The notes under the pieces were generated by a model, which worked only from the letters and a program-made list of their open reading frames with translations, was not told the origin of the DNA and ran no database searches. Source: an uncultured Eubacteriales bacterium (GTDB lineage Bacteria; Bacillota; Clostridia; Oscillospirales; Oscillospiraceae). From it: DNA of 64,000 nt. Below are positions 40,601 through 49,127 of this stretch, piece after piece. The DNA is taken from contig CABUJV010000001.1 of the NCBI GenBank assembly GCA_902492005.1, positions 62,001 to 126,000 on the forward strand, written 5' to 3'. A program made the position numbers and the translations under genes. Numbering within the stretch: the stretch's first letter is position 1; every line of letters begins with the position of its first letter.

Positions 40601-43420
40601 ACCGCGAAGGAAGAGGAGCAGGACTCCGAGGAGCCCGGCGCCACCCCCCCTGTGATTCGCTACTGGGAGGACTCCACCACCGGCAGCTTTGAGGGCACCT
40701 TCCCCAAGTACGACGCCACCGGCGCAGTCATCGGCTACACCGTGGCGGAGGCTGAGCCTGACAACTACGCCGCCGCCGTGGGCGCGGCCGTGGTGGACGG
40801 CAGCACCATCGACTTCCCCGTGGAGAATACCCTGAACGGCGACACCACCGCTGTCAGCGTGGAGAAGATCTGGAAGGATACCAGCACCGACACCGAGCGC
40901 CCCAAGGCCACCGTCAAGCTGATGGACGGCTCCACCGTGGTGGACAGCATCGACCTGCCCCGGGCGGATGAGCAGGGCGTCCTGGTCAACACCTACACCT
41001 TCACCGACCTGACCAAGTACCGCGACGGCGGCCGGATCCAGTACACCGTGGCGGAGGACACCGTCACCGGCTATCAGACCCCTGTCATCGCGGGCAGCAT
41101 GGAAACCGGCTACACCGTCACCAACACCGTGAAGCAGCAGAGCGGCGACGAGGGCGTCACCGTGTCCGGCACCAAGAGCTGGCTGCCTGCCGACGGCATC
41201 CACCACCCCGCCAGCACCACCATCCAGCTCCAGTCCGATGCGGTCGAAGCCAACGTGTTTGCAAATGTGACCGGCAAGACTGCCACCGCCACCGCCGAGG
41301 GCGGCTGGACCTACACCTTCACCGGCCTGGACCGGTACGCCTATGACGACGGGGGCGTCCGCGAGATCCAGTACAAGGTGACCGACACGGTAAGCGGCTA
41401 CGAGACCACCGGCGGCACCAGGAACGCCCAGGGCGCCTATGACCTGACCAACACCTTCCGGCAGGAGTTTACCTCTGTCTCCGGCAAGAAGGTCTGGGTG
41501 GACGGCAGCAGCGCCGTTCGTCCCGCCTCTGTCACCGTGGCCCTTCTGGCCGACGGCGTCGAGGTAGGCCGTCAGACCGTCAGCGCCGTGGAAGGCAGCA
41601 GCGAGTGGGCCTTTACCTTCGGCGTGAGCGACGGCGGCGCCACCTTGCCCAAGTACAGCGCTTACAATACCGCCATCGCCTACACCGTCCGCGAGGTCGC
41701 GCCCGACGGAACCTGGGTGGAGCTCCCCGAGGGTCAGACCAAGGGCAGCGTCACCTACACCGTGGGCGACAGCACCCTCACCTACGACGTGACCTACGGC
41801 GACAACTACACCATCACCAACACCAAGCCCCAGGATTACTCCGACGTCACCATCAACAAGGTGTGGAAGGACGGCTCCAACGCCGCCGGCACCCGCCCCG
41901 CCACCGTCAGCCTGACCCTGCTGCGCAATGGCAGCGAGTATGAGACCGTGACCCTGGGCCCGGATGAGTCCGGCACCACCGTGAACGGCGACACCTGGAG
42001 CTACACCTTCACCGGACTGCCCAAGTATGACAGCAGCCGGAACGCCTACCGCTACACCGTCCGGGAAGACGGCCTGGATGCGGACGGCCGCCTGCCCGCC
42101 GCCGTGGAGGGCGAGTGCTACACTGTGTCCGTGAATGGCCGCACCGTGACCAACACCATTCAGCAAAAGACTATCTCCATCTCCGGCGAGAAGAAGTGGG
42201 AGAACACCCCCGAGAACTGGGTGGCGCCGGAAACGGTGACCATCGAGCTCTACAAGAACAGCGGCACCGTGCTGGTGGGCTCCGTGGACCTGCCCAAGAC
42301 CGCCGCCCCCTCCGCTTCCGAGCCTGTGGAGAGCGCTCCCGCTGAGCTCGACTGGAGCTACACCTTCTCCGACCTGCCCAAGTACGATCGGAACGACGAC
42401 GGCGAGGGCAGCGGCGCTTTGATCGACTACACGCTGAAAGAGAAGGGCGTCCTGGACAACGGCGCCATCATCTACACCGTGAAGAGCGACGGCAAGGACC
42501 GCAGGGACACCTACCAGGTGGAGTACAGGACCAACGAGGACGGTTCCCGAGATGTGGTGAACACCTGGAAGGACGATGAGTACTACAGCTATCTGGTCAA
42601 GGCCACCTATATTTCCAAGGTGAACGGCACGACCACCACCGTTACCGACGTGCAGGTGGCCGGCGGCCGCGGCGACGCCAACGAGACCATCCGGATCGCC
42701 TCCGGCGACTATACCACCTACGGCGGCCACAGCGACTACGAGTACGTGCTGGGCAGCGCCAAGCTCAACGGCGAGACCTACCAGGAGGGCCAGAAGAACT
42801 TCTCCTTCGTGCTGGACGATTCCTCCGTGGTGGAGACTCTGGAGCTGACCTACTACCGCGAGAAGACCACCCCCGATCCCGAGCCGGATCCGGGCCCCAG
42901 CGGAAAGGATTACTACCGGGTCATCGTCAACTACCTGGAGGAGGGTACGGATCGAGTGCTGGCCACCCAGTACCGCTCCGAGAAGATCCGAGAGGGCAAC
43001 TCCTGGGATGTGACCGAGCAGACCGAAAAGAGCATCGAGGGCTACGAGCGGGTTCGCGTGGACGGTGAGCCCACCGGCCGGAACATCCAGTCCAACGTCA
43101 TCATTGATGTCTACTACACCGCTGTGACCGAGATTCCCGACCAGCCCACCCCCGGCGGCTCCGACCCGGTGGACCCCCAGCCCACCCCCGGCGGCGAGAC
43201 GGAGAGCCCCAATCAGCCCTCTCCGGCGGACCCGGGCCCCGACGGCGGCGCGACCGAGATTGTGGATGAGGGCACACCCATGGGCAACCTGCCCCAGACC
43301 GGCACCGTGGCCGCTCCTGTGGACCCCTCTGTCACGCTGGGCCTGATGGCCCTGTCCGCCTCCCTGTCCGCGGCCGGCCTGGCCTTCTGCATCGGCCGCA
43401 AGAAGGAAGAGGAGAACTAA
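37673..43420 (+). CDS. giant LPXTG-anchored vWA/Cna-B surface adhesin
   Basis: Encodes 1915 residues. A signal peptide (1-29, ending AAFA) is followed by a vWA domain (about 107-400) with MIDAS DVSNS (114-118) and an inserted C-x2-C...H-x2-H motif (C122, C125, H133, H136). Residues 518-623 are a SpaA-like domain. Nine Cna-B-like repeats (about 624-1636, each beginning near V-x-K-x-W and ending YTVTNT) form a stalk, then a MucBP-like domain (about 1745-1816) and a Pro-rich wall span. The end is LPQTG (1873-1877), a hydrophobic segment and RKKEEEN, a sortase signal. No sortase gene is nearby. A c-di-GMP riboswitch controls it. Confidence 0.96.
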   Translation: MMAKRMKRTLALVLSLVMVLGLLPSAAFAARVEDGYDSTAQIVDAGGTLYFKKDGNGVAETTKEAGDAILEITKSVAGTMVENEFEITLQIKTTEDLTTIPGKTPDSAVVLVLDVSNSMDDCAICGKEKNETHTGHRYEARLTQAKRAAQSFIDTFATQTGAQEGDKRLVQIIAFGSDAETYTSRWYDVNDAANGSANIRALKNIIGAGLDSGIRVGNGDGRGGTNIEGALMLTQNLLQAGQAVGGALENVDYLYTVLLTDGAPTYHVSGDDGSTRMVTGTRGGGSFTNTDDVRDVAGVASAIKGLASASKLFSVCYGQTNPNDPNSSVFNSKSFGNVKNLDCPVSGTAWEDLTIGQWLGSFSTNAYKATDDQTLFDAFEAIGSTIRLAAQAWRVEDQMGANITYLGETTTGGFTNDVTPAEDNRFFQWNVLGSGYDPAITTIKPAASSEPSTYGYTMKYRIRLDNTDGSTAPYPTNTAATLKFMLTNDQGEWPSIGEGETVETYLKTVAFPVPAVQSNFGALSFTKVDKNTQTALPGVTFTLTCDCKDPAHTKIASSSNDGTVSFTGIPSGHAYTLTEALPEGDIHDPDSIGVITVKVSGGDVYVNGQKNPKNLKLENTYLPGTRDLTVTKQWGATPDGLKTSVQVIYEQSLNGTKTGASDPVTLTADGGWTHTWNVPVRDTLTGEAYAYVVREYVNGAVAEGNQVSTINGKDYRVTYDDTSNTITNEIQNEMSIPVEKQWLTPDSMKGEVTVNLLRDGSPFQTLTLSGTKLSGAFENIPVYADDGSQYTYSLTETIAPDAGYSAHIVPNPDGGYTIQNVANQTTVAVEGSKSWVDGNSSARPQTVEVSLRKTGSDDVLDTRTIGWNAETYDWSYSFTGLPKYDLTRNETTGLWEGTGAEIEYYVTDDAEGYDAAAAYKGGDGLYNLTNTIEQVPMTIRVTKTWNDEGFEDERPDSLTFYLYGADKENALATLVLTAKEEEQDSEEPGATPPVIRYWEDSTTGSFEGTFPKYDATGAVIGYTVAEAEPDNYAAAVGAAVVDGSTIDFPVENTLNGDTTAVSVEKIWKDTSTDTERPKATVKLMDGSTVVDSIDLPRADEQGVLVNTYTFTDLTKYRDGGRIQYTVAEDTVTGYQTPVIAGSMETGYTVTNTVKQQSGDEGVTVSGTKSWLPADGIHHPASTTIQLQSDAVEANVFANVTGKTATATAEGGWTYTFTGLDRYAYDDGGVREIQYKVTDTVSGYETTGGTRNAQGAYDLTNTFRQEFTSVSGKKVWVDGSSAVRPASVTVALLADGVEVGRQTVSAVEGSSEWAFTFGVSDGGATLPKYSAYNTAIAYTVREVAPDGTWVELPEGQTKGSVTYTVGDSTLTYDVTYGDNYTITNTKPQDYSDVTINKVWKDGSNAAGTRPATVSLTLLRNGSEYETVTLGPDESGTTVNGDTWSYTFTGLPKYDSSRNAYRYTVREDGLDADGRLPAAVEGECYTVSVNGRTVTNTIQQKTISISGEKKWENTPENWVAPETVTIELYKNSGTVLVGSVDLPKTAAPSASEPVESAPAELDWSYTFSDLPKYDRNDDGEGSGALIDYTLKEKGVLDNGAIIYTVKSDGKDRRDTYQVEYRTNEDGSRDVVNTWKDDEYYSYLVKATYISKVNGTTTTVTDVQVAGGRGDANETIRIASGDYTTYGGHSDYEYVLGSAKLNGETYQEGQKNFSFVLDDSSVVETLELTYYREKTTPDPEPDPGPSGKDYYRVIVNYLEEGTDRVLATQYRSEKIREGNSWDVTEQTEKSIEGYERVRVDGEPTGRNIQSNVIIDVYYTAVTEIPDQPTPGGSDPVDPQPTPGGETESPNQPSPADPGPDGGATEIVDEGTPMGNLPQTGTVAAPVDPSVTLGLMALSASLSAAGLAFCIGRKKEEEN

Positions 43421-43443
43421 GCGCCCGCACCGCAAAAGCATCG

Positions 43444-43475
43444 AAAGGGCCCCGCGCCTTGGCGCGGGGCCCTTT
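43444..43475 (+). terminator. intrinsic terminator of the adhesin gene
   Basis: AAAGGGCCCCGCGCC and GGCGCGGGGCCCTTT form a 15-pair perfect stem around TT, followed by a T-run. Confidence 0.95.
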
Positions 43476-43568
43476 TTTGTAAAAATCGACGCAGATCGGG
43501 AACCTTTTGCGCCGCTCCATCGTCCAAGACAGCGTATCACCCAAAACAGAAAGGAGCCAAGCACTCTT

Positions 43569-44297
43569 ATGAATCAGCGTATCCTCTCCCTGCTGCTGGC
43601 GGGGACCCTCTCCCTAACCCTGCTGGCCGGTTGCGCCCCCAAGGGCAGCGAGTCCTCCAAGCCTCCCGAGACCACCCCGATGGTCACGCCCACCCAGCCG
43701 GCGGAGCCCACCGAGACGCCGGTCCTGCCCACCGAGACGCCTGAAACCGAGCCCACCGAGACGCCCGGCGCCGCCCCCGAAAGCACCCCCGGGGCCGCCA
43801 AGCCCTCCCAGAGCCCCAAGCCTTCGGAGAAGCCCAATGCCGCCCCCTCTCAAAAGCCCCAGGCCAGCCCTGAGGCCACGCCCGTCCCCACCCCCTCCGA
43901 GAGCCCGGACACCAGCTCTGTGGTCACCCAGGTGTGGGAGCAGATCGCCGCCGATTTGGCCGACGTGCTGCCCTCCTCCATGGACCTGACTGGCGACGAC
44001 CTGAAGAGCACCTACGGCATCGACCCGGCGGACCTGGAGGATTACGTCTGCAAGCTGCCCATGATGAGCGCTCATATCACCGAGTTTTTCATTGCCAAGG
44101 TGAAGGACGGCAAGATGGATGCCGTCAAGGCCGCGCTCCAGGCCCGGCAGGAGGCCCTGGCCGGCGGCTTCCTCTACCCCTCGCTGGTGGAGCTGGTGGA
44201 GGACTACAAGCTGGTGGTCAACGGCAATTACATCCTCTTCTGCATCACCGAGAACGCCGACCAGGCGGTAGAGATCTTCGACGACTATACAAAGTAA
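43569..44297 (+). CDS. DUF4358 lipoprotein
   Basis: Encodes 242 residues with lipobox LLAGC. A long Pro/Thr/Glu/Ser-rich linker (residues 25-118) contains repeated PTETP motifs. The C-terminal 120 residues are a DUF4358 domain (IAADLADVLPSSMDLTGDDLKSTYGIDPADLEDYVCKLPMMSAHITEFFIAKVKDGKMDAVKAAL). DUF4358 lipoproteins often accompany MBOAT/DHHW genes in Firmicutes; that pair follows here after a hairpin. The role is unknown, possibly an accessory of the acyltransferase. Confidence 0.9.
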   Translation: MNQRILSLLLAGTLSLTLLAGCAPKGSESSKPPETTPMVTPTQPAEPTETPVLPTETPETEPTETPGAAPESTPGAAKPSQSPKPSEKPNAAPSQKPQASPEATPVPTPSESPDTSSVVTQVWEQIAADLADVLPSSMDLTGDDLKSTYGIDPADLEDYVCKLPMMSAHITEFFIAKVKDGKMDAVKAALQARQEALAGGFLYPSLVELVEDYKLVVNGNYILFCITENADQAVEIFDDYTK

Positions 44298-44317
44298 GGA
44301 AAAGCGGGTATAATACC

Positions 44318-44346
44318 AAAAGGCCGGCCTGTGGGCCGGCCCTTTT
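44318..44346 (+). terminator. intrinsic terminator between DUF4358 and MBOAT genes
   Basis: GGCCGGCC (44322-44329) pairs with GGCCGGCC (44334-44341) over a four-base loop, flanked by AAAA and TTTT. The T-run is short, so read-through into the MBOAT gene is likely. Confidence 0.7.
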
Positions 44347-44375
44347 CCGCCATTCCGTGACGTGAGGTGAGCCTG

Positions 44376-45779
44376 TTGGTCTTTTCCAGCCCGCTGTTTC
44401 TGTTTTTCTATCTGCCCGCAGTTCTGCTGGTTTACTATATGACGCCTCTGCGGTGGCGCAACGCGGTCCTGCTGGTCTTCAATCTGATCTTCTATGGCTG
44501 GGGGGAGCCGGTCTATATCCTCATCATGTTTCTCTCCATCGCCATTGACTACACCCACGGGATGCTGGTGGAGAAGGCCAGACGGCAGGGGCGGGACGGC
44601 CGGGCCCGGGCGGCGGTGTGCTCCTCGGTGCTCTTCAACCTGGCCCTGCTGTTTTTCTTCAAGTATTGGGACTTCCTGGCCGAGAGCCTGGCCGCCGTGG
44701 GGCTGGACTTTATGCCCCGGCTGGGTCTGAGCCTGCCCATCGGCATCTCCTTCTACACCTTCCAGACCATGAGCTATACCATCGACGTATACCGGGGGGA
44801 CGCGCCAGTGCAGCGCAGCGTGATCAGCTTCGGCACCTTCGTTACGCTTTTTCCCCAGCTCATTGCCGGCCCCATCATCCAGTACAAGGACCTGGACGCG
44901 CAGTTGGACCACCGGGACCACACGGCGGAGAAGTTTGCCTCCGGCGTGCAGGTCTTTGTGGTGGGTATGGCCAAGAAGGTGCTGCTGGCCAACAACCTGG
45001 GGATGCTGTGGGACGCCTACAAGGCCGTCCCCGCCGCCGGGCTCACCGTCCTGGGGGCCTGGCTGGGGGTGGCGGCGTTCTCCCTGCAAATCTACTTTGA
45101 CTTCTCCGGCTACTCCGACATGGCCATCGGCCTGGGCCGGATGCTGGGCTTCGAGTTCAAGCCCAACTTTGACTACCCCTATATCTCCCGAAGCATCACC
45201 GAGTTCTGGCGGCGGTGGCACATCTCCCTGGGCACCTGGTTCCGGGAGTACGTTTACATCCCCCTGGGGGGCAACCGGGTCTCCCGGGGCCGGCTGTGCT
45301 TCAACCTGCTGGTGGTGTGGGGCCTGACCGGCATCTGGCACGGGGCGAGCTGGAACTTCCTGCTGTGGGGCCTCTATTTCGGGGTGCTCCTTATGCTGGA
45401 AAAGCTGTTTCTGAAGCGGCGGATCGACCGCTGGCCCGCCTGTTTCCAGCACGCCTATACCTTGCTCTTGGTGGCGGTGAGCTGGGCCATCTTCGCCCTG
45501 GAGGACTTTGGCCAATTGGGCGCCTACCTGGCGGTGATGTTCGGCCTGGCGGGGCGGAGCCTGACCGATGGGGCCTTCTTCTACTATCTGCGCTCCTACC
45601 TGCCGGTGCTGGTCCTGGCCTGCCTGGCCTCCACCCCCCTGGCCCGCCGCCTGTGGCACAGGGCTCCCGCGCGGGCCGTCCAGGCGGCGCTGCCGGTGCT
45701 GCTGCTGGCGGGTCTGCTGCTGTCCACCGCCTATCTGGTGGACGCCACCTACAACCCCTTCCTGTATTTCCGGTTCTGA
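44376..45779 (+). CDS. membrane-bound O-acyltransferase (MBOAT, AlgI/PatA-like)
   Basis: Encodes 467 residues from the TTG at 44376, after GAGGTGA; a GTG at 44367 lies inside the ribosome site. It opens LVFSSPLFLFFYLPAVLLVYY, the normal AlgI start, and contains the motifs IGISFYTFQTMSYTIDVYRG, FPQLIAGPIIQYKDL, FWRRWHISLGTWFREYVYIPLGGNR and the catalytic His in GLTGIWHGASWNF. It has about ten membrane segments. It transfers acetyl groups across the membrane to a surface glycan. The DHHW partner follows. Confidence 0.96.
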   Translation: MVFSSPLFLFFYLPAVLLVYYMTPLRWRNAVLLVFNLIFYGWGEPVYILIMFLSIAIDYTHGMLVEKARRQGRDGRARAAVCSSVLFNLALLFFFKYWDFLAESLAAVGLDFMPRLGLSLPIGISFYTFQTMSYTIDVYRGDAPVQRSVISFGTFVTLFPQLIAGPIIQYKDLDAQLDHRDHTAEKFASGVQVFVVGMAKKVLLANNLGMLWDAYKAVPAAGLTVLGAWLGVAAFSLQIYFDFSGYSDMAIGLGRMLGFEFKPNFDYPYISRSITEFWRRWHISLGTWFREYVYIPLGGNRVSRGRLCFNLLVVWGLTGIWHGASWNFLLWGLYFGVLLMLEKLFLKRRIDRWPACFQHAYTLLLVAVSWAIFALEDFGQLGAYLAVMFGLAGRSLTDGAFFYYLRSYLPVLVLACLASTPLARRLWHRAPARAVQAALPVLLLAGLLLSTAYLVDATYNPFLYFRF

Positions 45780-45792
45780 GGAGGCGAGAAGC

Positions 45793-46947
45793 ATGTCAAA
45801 AAAATACGCTGTCTTTATCACCGTGCTGTTCTGCGCCTTTCTAGGCGCCTTTGCCGTGGCCAACGCCCTGACGCCGGACCGGGAGTTTTCCCCCATGGAG
45901 AACCGCTATCTGGCCCAGCGGCCCACCCTGGACAGACGGGACTTTGCCCTGAGCTGGAGCGCAGCCGGGACCGGGGACTTTTTCAGCGGCAAATTCATGT
46001 CGGACTTCGAGCGCTATGTCACCGACCAGTTTGTGGGCCGGGATGGCTGGATCGCCGCCAAGGCGGCGGCGGAAAAGCTCTCGGGCAAGGGGGAGAACAA
46101 CGGGGTCTATCTCTGTAAAAAGGAGACCCTGATCCCCCGGTTTGACCGGCCGGATGCCCGAAGGGTGACGGATAATCTGAATTATGTGAATAAATTGGTG
46201 GAACATGTGGACATTCCGGTGTACTTTGCCCTGATCCCCGGTAAGGTCTCGGTGTGGGCGGACCGGCTGCCGGAGGGGGCTCCCAACGCCGACGAGAGCG
46301 CCATCCTCCGGGAGGCGGCGGCCGCCTCCCGGGCCCGATGGGTGGATGTCCAGGGGGCTCTGCTGGCCCATACCGGGGAAGACGTCTACTACCGGCTGGA
46401 CCACCACTGGACCAGCCTGGGGGCCTATTACGGCTACGCCGCCCTGATGGAGGCCATGGGGCTGGACCCGGTGCCCCTTCGCGCCTATGAAAAGACCACG
46501 GTCTCCACCGACTTCAACGGCACCACCTTTTCCTCCTCCGGCGTGCGGTGGATGACGCCGGATGTCATCGACCAGTACGTGCCGGAGGACGGGGTGGAGG
46601 TGACCTCCTGGTTCGGGGCGGAGCCCCAGACGGGGAGCCTCTACGACTGGTCCAAGCTGGAGGAAAAGGACCAGTACGCCTTTTTCCTGGGGGGCAACCA
46701 GTCCCTGGCGGTCATCCGGACGGAGCACACCGGCGCCCCCAAACTGCTCATCGTCCGGGACTCCTACACCGACAGCCTGGTCCCCTTCCTCACCGCACAC
46801 TTCTCCGAGATCCACCTGGTAGACCCCCGGTACAACAAGACTCCCCTCAGCGCGTATCTTGCGGACAACGAGATCGACCAGGTGCTGGTCCTCTACAGCG
46901 CGGCCAATTTCGTCAGCGACACCAACCTGTTTGTCCTGAGTAGATAA
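45793..46947 (+). CDS. DHHW-family protein (AlgJ/PatB-like acetyltransfer partner)
   Basis: Encodes 384 residues with an N-terminal signal anchor (YAVFITVLFCAFLGAFAVANAL). The SGNH-hydrolase-like fold has VYLCKKETLI, the DHHW motif YRLDHHWTSLGAYYGYAAL and the Ser block LLIVRDSYTDSLVPFL. Such proteins pass the acetyl group from the MBOAT protein to the extracellular polysaccharide or peptidoglycan. It lies 13 nt after the MBOAT gene and ends the operon. Confidence 0.94.
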   Translation: MSKKYAVFITVLFCAFLGAFAVANALTPDREFSPMENRYLAQRPTLDRRDFALSWSAAGTGDFFSGKFMSDFERYVTDQFVGRDGWIAAKAAAEKLSGKGENNGVYLCKKETLIPRFDRPDARRVTDNLNYVNKLVEHVDIPVYFALIPGKVSVWADRLPEGAPNADESAILREAAAASRARWVDVQGALLAHTGEDVYYRLDHHWTSLGAYYGYAALMEAMGLDPVPLRAYEKTTVSTDFNGTTFSSSGVRWMTPDVIDQYVPEDGVEVTSWFGAEPQTGSLYDWSKLEEKDQYAFFLGGNQSLAVIRTEHTGAPKLLIVRDSYTDSLVPFLTAHFSEIHLVDPRYNKTPLSAYLADNEIDQVLVLYSAANFVSDTNLFVLSR

Positions 46948-46949
46948 AG

Positions 46950-46983
46950 AAGACCGGGCGGACATTCCAGTCCGCCCGGTCTT
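46950..46983 (+). terminator. bidirectional terminator
   Basis: AAGACCGGGCGGAC (46950-46963) and GTCCGCCCGGTCTT (46970-46983) form a 14-bp perfect stem with a six-base loop. It serves the DHHW gene on plus and the S15 hydrolase gene on minus, whose stop is at 46989. Confidence 0.9.
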
Positions 46984-46988
46984 TGGCG

Positions 46989-49046
46989 TTACGGCTGCGT
47001 CTCCTGCCAGGCAATGACCCGGGAGGGGCAGACGCCGCCGAAATGAATGCTGTTTTCCGCCGGGCGAACCTCTGTGCCGTCAAAACCCGTGCCGGTGTTG
47101 CGGTTGGGGAAGAGGAAGTTTTTGGCGCCTGAGGTGACGGTGAGCCGCAGCCGGTGGCCCGGCTGGAAGGCGGCGGAGAGCTTGGAGGTGCGGATGGACA
47201 GCCTGCAGACCTGCCCCGGCTCCATGAGCCTGGGGGCCTCGAACCCGTCCCGGTAGCGGGCGGAGAGCACCCCGCCGGCCAGCCTCATAGACCGGCCGCG
47301 CTCGTCCACGTCGGTGATGCGGACGATGAAATCGGTGTCCGGCGCGTCGGAGGAGACGTAGAGCTCCACGGTGAAGTCCCCGGTGAGCACCAGCGGCTCG
47401 GTGAGCGCCGGCGTGGTGTAGGACAGTACGTCGGGCCGCCGCTCCACCTGGGTGTAGTCCTCGGGCACCCCCAGCTCGTTTTCCGACAGGTCAATGATGT
47501 GCTCGGCCGGGTCGGCCGGGTCGTAGGTGTAACGGTCGCAGCCCTGCTCCTCCGGCAGCGCGGGCGAAAGTCCGCCGCCGGGGGCCAGATAGAAGAAGAC
47601 GGTTCGTCCCCCCGGCACCGGCCAGTTTCCGGCGGTCTTCCACCTCTCCTGCCCAATGGTGTAGTAGTGCACCGCAGGCATGGTCTCAGCGCCGTTGTCC
47701 GCCCCCAGAAGGTGGTGGTCGAACCACTGGAGGAAGATGAGGTCGATGTCGTCGCGCAGCGCGCCGTTGCCCAGCGCCAGCCCGTGGAGGTCGTAGCGGG
47801 CGTTGCCGCTGTGGGGCCAGGGCCCCAGGATGATCTTACGCCGCCCGTCGGGGTAATCTGCCGTCAGGTCCAGGGCCTCGGTGGTGCCGGCGCCGTTGTC
47901 GTCGAACCAGCCGGAGACGATGAGGGCGGGCACGTCCACGCCGGTCCCCCGCTCCGCCCAGTCCCCGGCCCGCCAGAAGCCGTCGTTGTCCGGGTGGGCC
48001 AGCCACTGTTGGAAGAAGGGGATGTCATAGCCCAGCGCCTTCCGGGGCAGGTCGGCCAGGGGCCGGATGTCCAGCACCTCCTCCCAGTCGTCCCGCTCCA
48101 TCTTGGAGCCGTCGAACTGCTGCTGGGAGACGGAGAAGGCCCAGGCCAGCATCCCGGACACCAGGGAGCCCCCCTTCCGAGGCAGGTCGTGGAAGGCGCT
48201 GCCGGCGCAGACCACGCTGATGAGGGCCTTCAGGTGGGGGTTTCGGGATGCGGCGGCTGCCCACTGGACGTAGCCCAGGTAGGAGCCGCCCACCATGCCC
48301 ACGCTGCCGTCGCACCAATCCTGGGCGGCGATCCAGTTGAGGGTGTCGTCGCCGTCCTCGGTCTCAGAATGTTTGGGAATCCATGCCCCGCCGCTCTTGT
48401 TCCGGCCCCGCACATCCTGGAGCACCACGGCGTAGCCCCGGTAGGCGTAGCGCATGTAGTTGTCCAGTTCGTCCTCCTTGCCGTAGGGGGTGCGCACCAG
48501 CACAGCGGGCACAGGCCGGTCCGTCCGGGGCAGCAGCAGGGAGGTGGACAAAGCTACCCCGTCCCGCATGGGGACCGCCAGGTTTTCCACCCGCCGGACA
48601 GGGAGGATGGGCTCGGGGCGGTAGGCCCGCCACCGGGCCAGAACAGTGGCGTCCTCGCAGCCCTCCCGGACCAGCACGTGGACCCGCTCCCGGCTGGGGC
48701 AGGTGAAGGCTGCCAGCCTTCCGCCGGAGACGGTGACGTCCCAGGGGTATTTGATCTCCCGCTGAGCCCAGCGCACACCGTCGTCGCTGCGGTAGCGGGC
48801 GCCCCAGGAGGTCTCCACCTCCGGGGGGCCGGGGAAGAGCCGCTCGTATTCCGCCATATACCCGGCCAGGGCCTCCAGGTCGAAGTGGGTCAGGGCCAGA
48901 TAGCCGGCCGCCGCCCCGGCGGAGAGGGGCTGGAAGGGGGCGAGAGCGGCGGTCTCCGGGTCCAGGGGCGCGTGGAGCACCCCGCCGGGCGTGAACCGCA
49001 GATCGGCGCAGCGGATACCGGAGAGATAGAGATGCCAGATACACAT
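46989..49046 (-). CDS. CocE/NonD-family (S15) hydrolase with N-terminal extension
   Basis: Encodes 685 residues from the ATG at 49046, after AAAGGGA. The first 165 residues (WHLYLSGIRCADLRFTPGGVL...) are an extra domain I do not recognise. Then come the alpha/beta hydrolase VENLAVPMRDGVALSTSLLLP, nucleophile motif GGSYLGYVQW, acid region GWFDDNGAGTTEA and His in GPWPHSGN. The C-terminal X-Pro dipeptidyl-peptidase jelly roll ends the protein. The enzyme is likely a serine esterase or peptidase with no signal peptide. Substrate unknown. Confidence 0.9.
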   Translation of the reverse strand: MCIWHLYLSGIRCADLRFTPGGVLHAPLDPETAALAPFQPLSAGAAAGYLALTHFDLEALAGYMAEYERLFPGPPEVETSWGARYRSDDGVRWAQREIKYPWDVTVSGGRLAAFTCPSRERVHVLVREGCEDATVLARWRAYRPEPILPVRRVENLAVPMRDGVALSTSLLLPRTDRPVPAVLVRTPYGKEDELDNYMRYAYRGYAVVLQDVRGRNKSGGAWIPKHSETEDGDDTLNWIAAQDWCDGSVGMVGGSYLGYVQWAAAASRNPHLKALISVVCAGSAFHDLPRKGGSLVSGMLAWAFSVSQQQFDGSKMERDDWEEVLDIRPLADLPRKALGYDIPFFQQWLAHPDNDGFWRAGDWAERGTGVDVPALIVSGWFDDNGAGTTEALDLTADYPDGRRKIILGPWPHSGNARYDLHGLALGNGALRDDIDLIFLQWFDHHLLGADNGAETMPAVHYYTIGQERWKTAGNWPVPGGRTVFFYLAPGGGLSPALPEEQGCDRYTYDPADPAEHIIDLSENELGVPEDYTQVERRPDVLSYTTPALTEPLVLTGDFTVELYVSSDAPDTDFIVRITDVDERGRSMRLAGGVLSARYRDGFEAPRLMEPGQVCRLSIRTSKLSAAFQPGHRLRLTVTSGAKNFLFPNRNTGTGFDGTEVRPAENSIHFGGVCPSRVIAWQETQP

Positions 49047-49085
49047 AAAAAAGTCCCTTTCACGATACGAGATATTCTCAAACAA

Positions 49086-49127
49086 AACCATAAAGGCAGG
49101 GGACAGCTGTCCCCTGCCTTTATGGTT
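49086..49127. repeat. 42-bp perfect palindrome between two minus-strand genes
   Basis: Two 21-base arms (49086-49106 and 49107-49127) are exactly complementary with no loop bases. The minus-strand transcript would form a very stable hairpin. It includes the last codons and stop of the 85-aa gene and lies 40 nt before the S15 gene start. Only a short T-run follows on minus. It is a terminator, attenuator or protein-binding palindrome. Confidence 0.85.

Noticed and set aside
39544..42580. Periodic repeats in the adhesin gene as a possible tandem array or CRISPR
   Set aside because: The periodicity is at protein level (Cna-B domains of about 100-125 residues); there is no short direct repeat with spacers and no cas gene. 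No CRISPR array was seen anywhere in the window.
37619..43564. 1981-codon open frame on the minus strand, antisense to the adhesin
   Set aside because: It mirrors the adhesin gene's GC-rich codon pattern over its whole length, has no ribosome site or recognisable domain, and translates to low-complexity Gly/His/Val-rich sequence.
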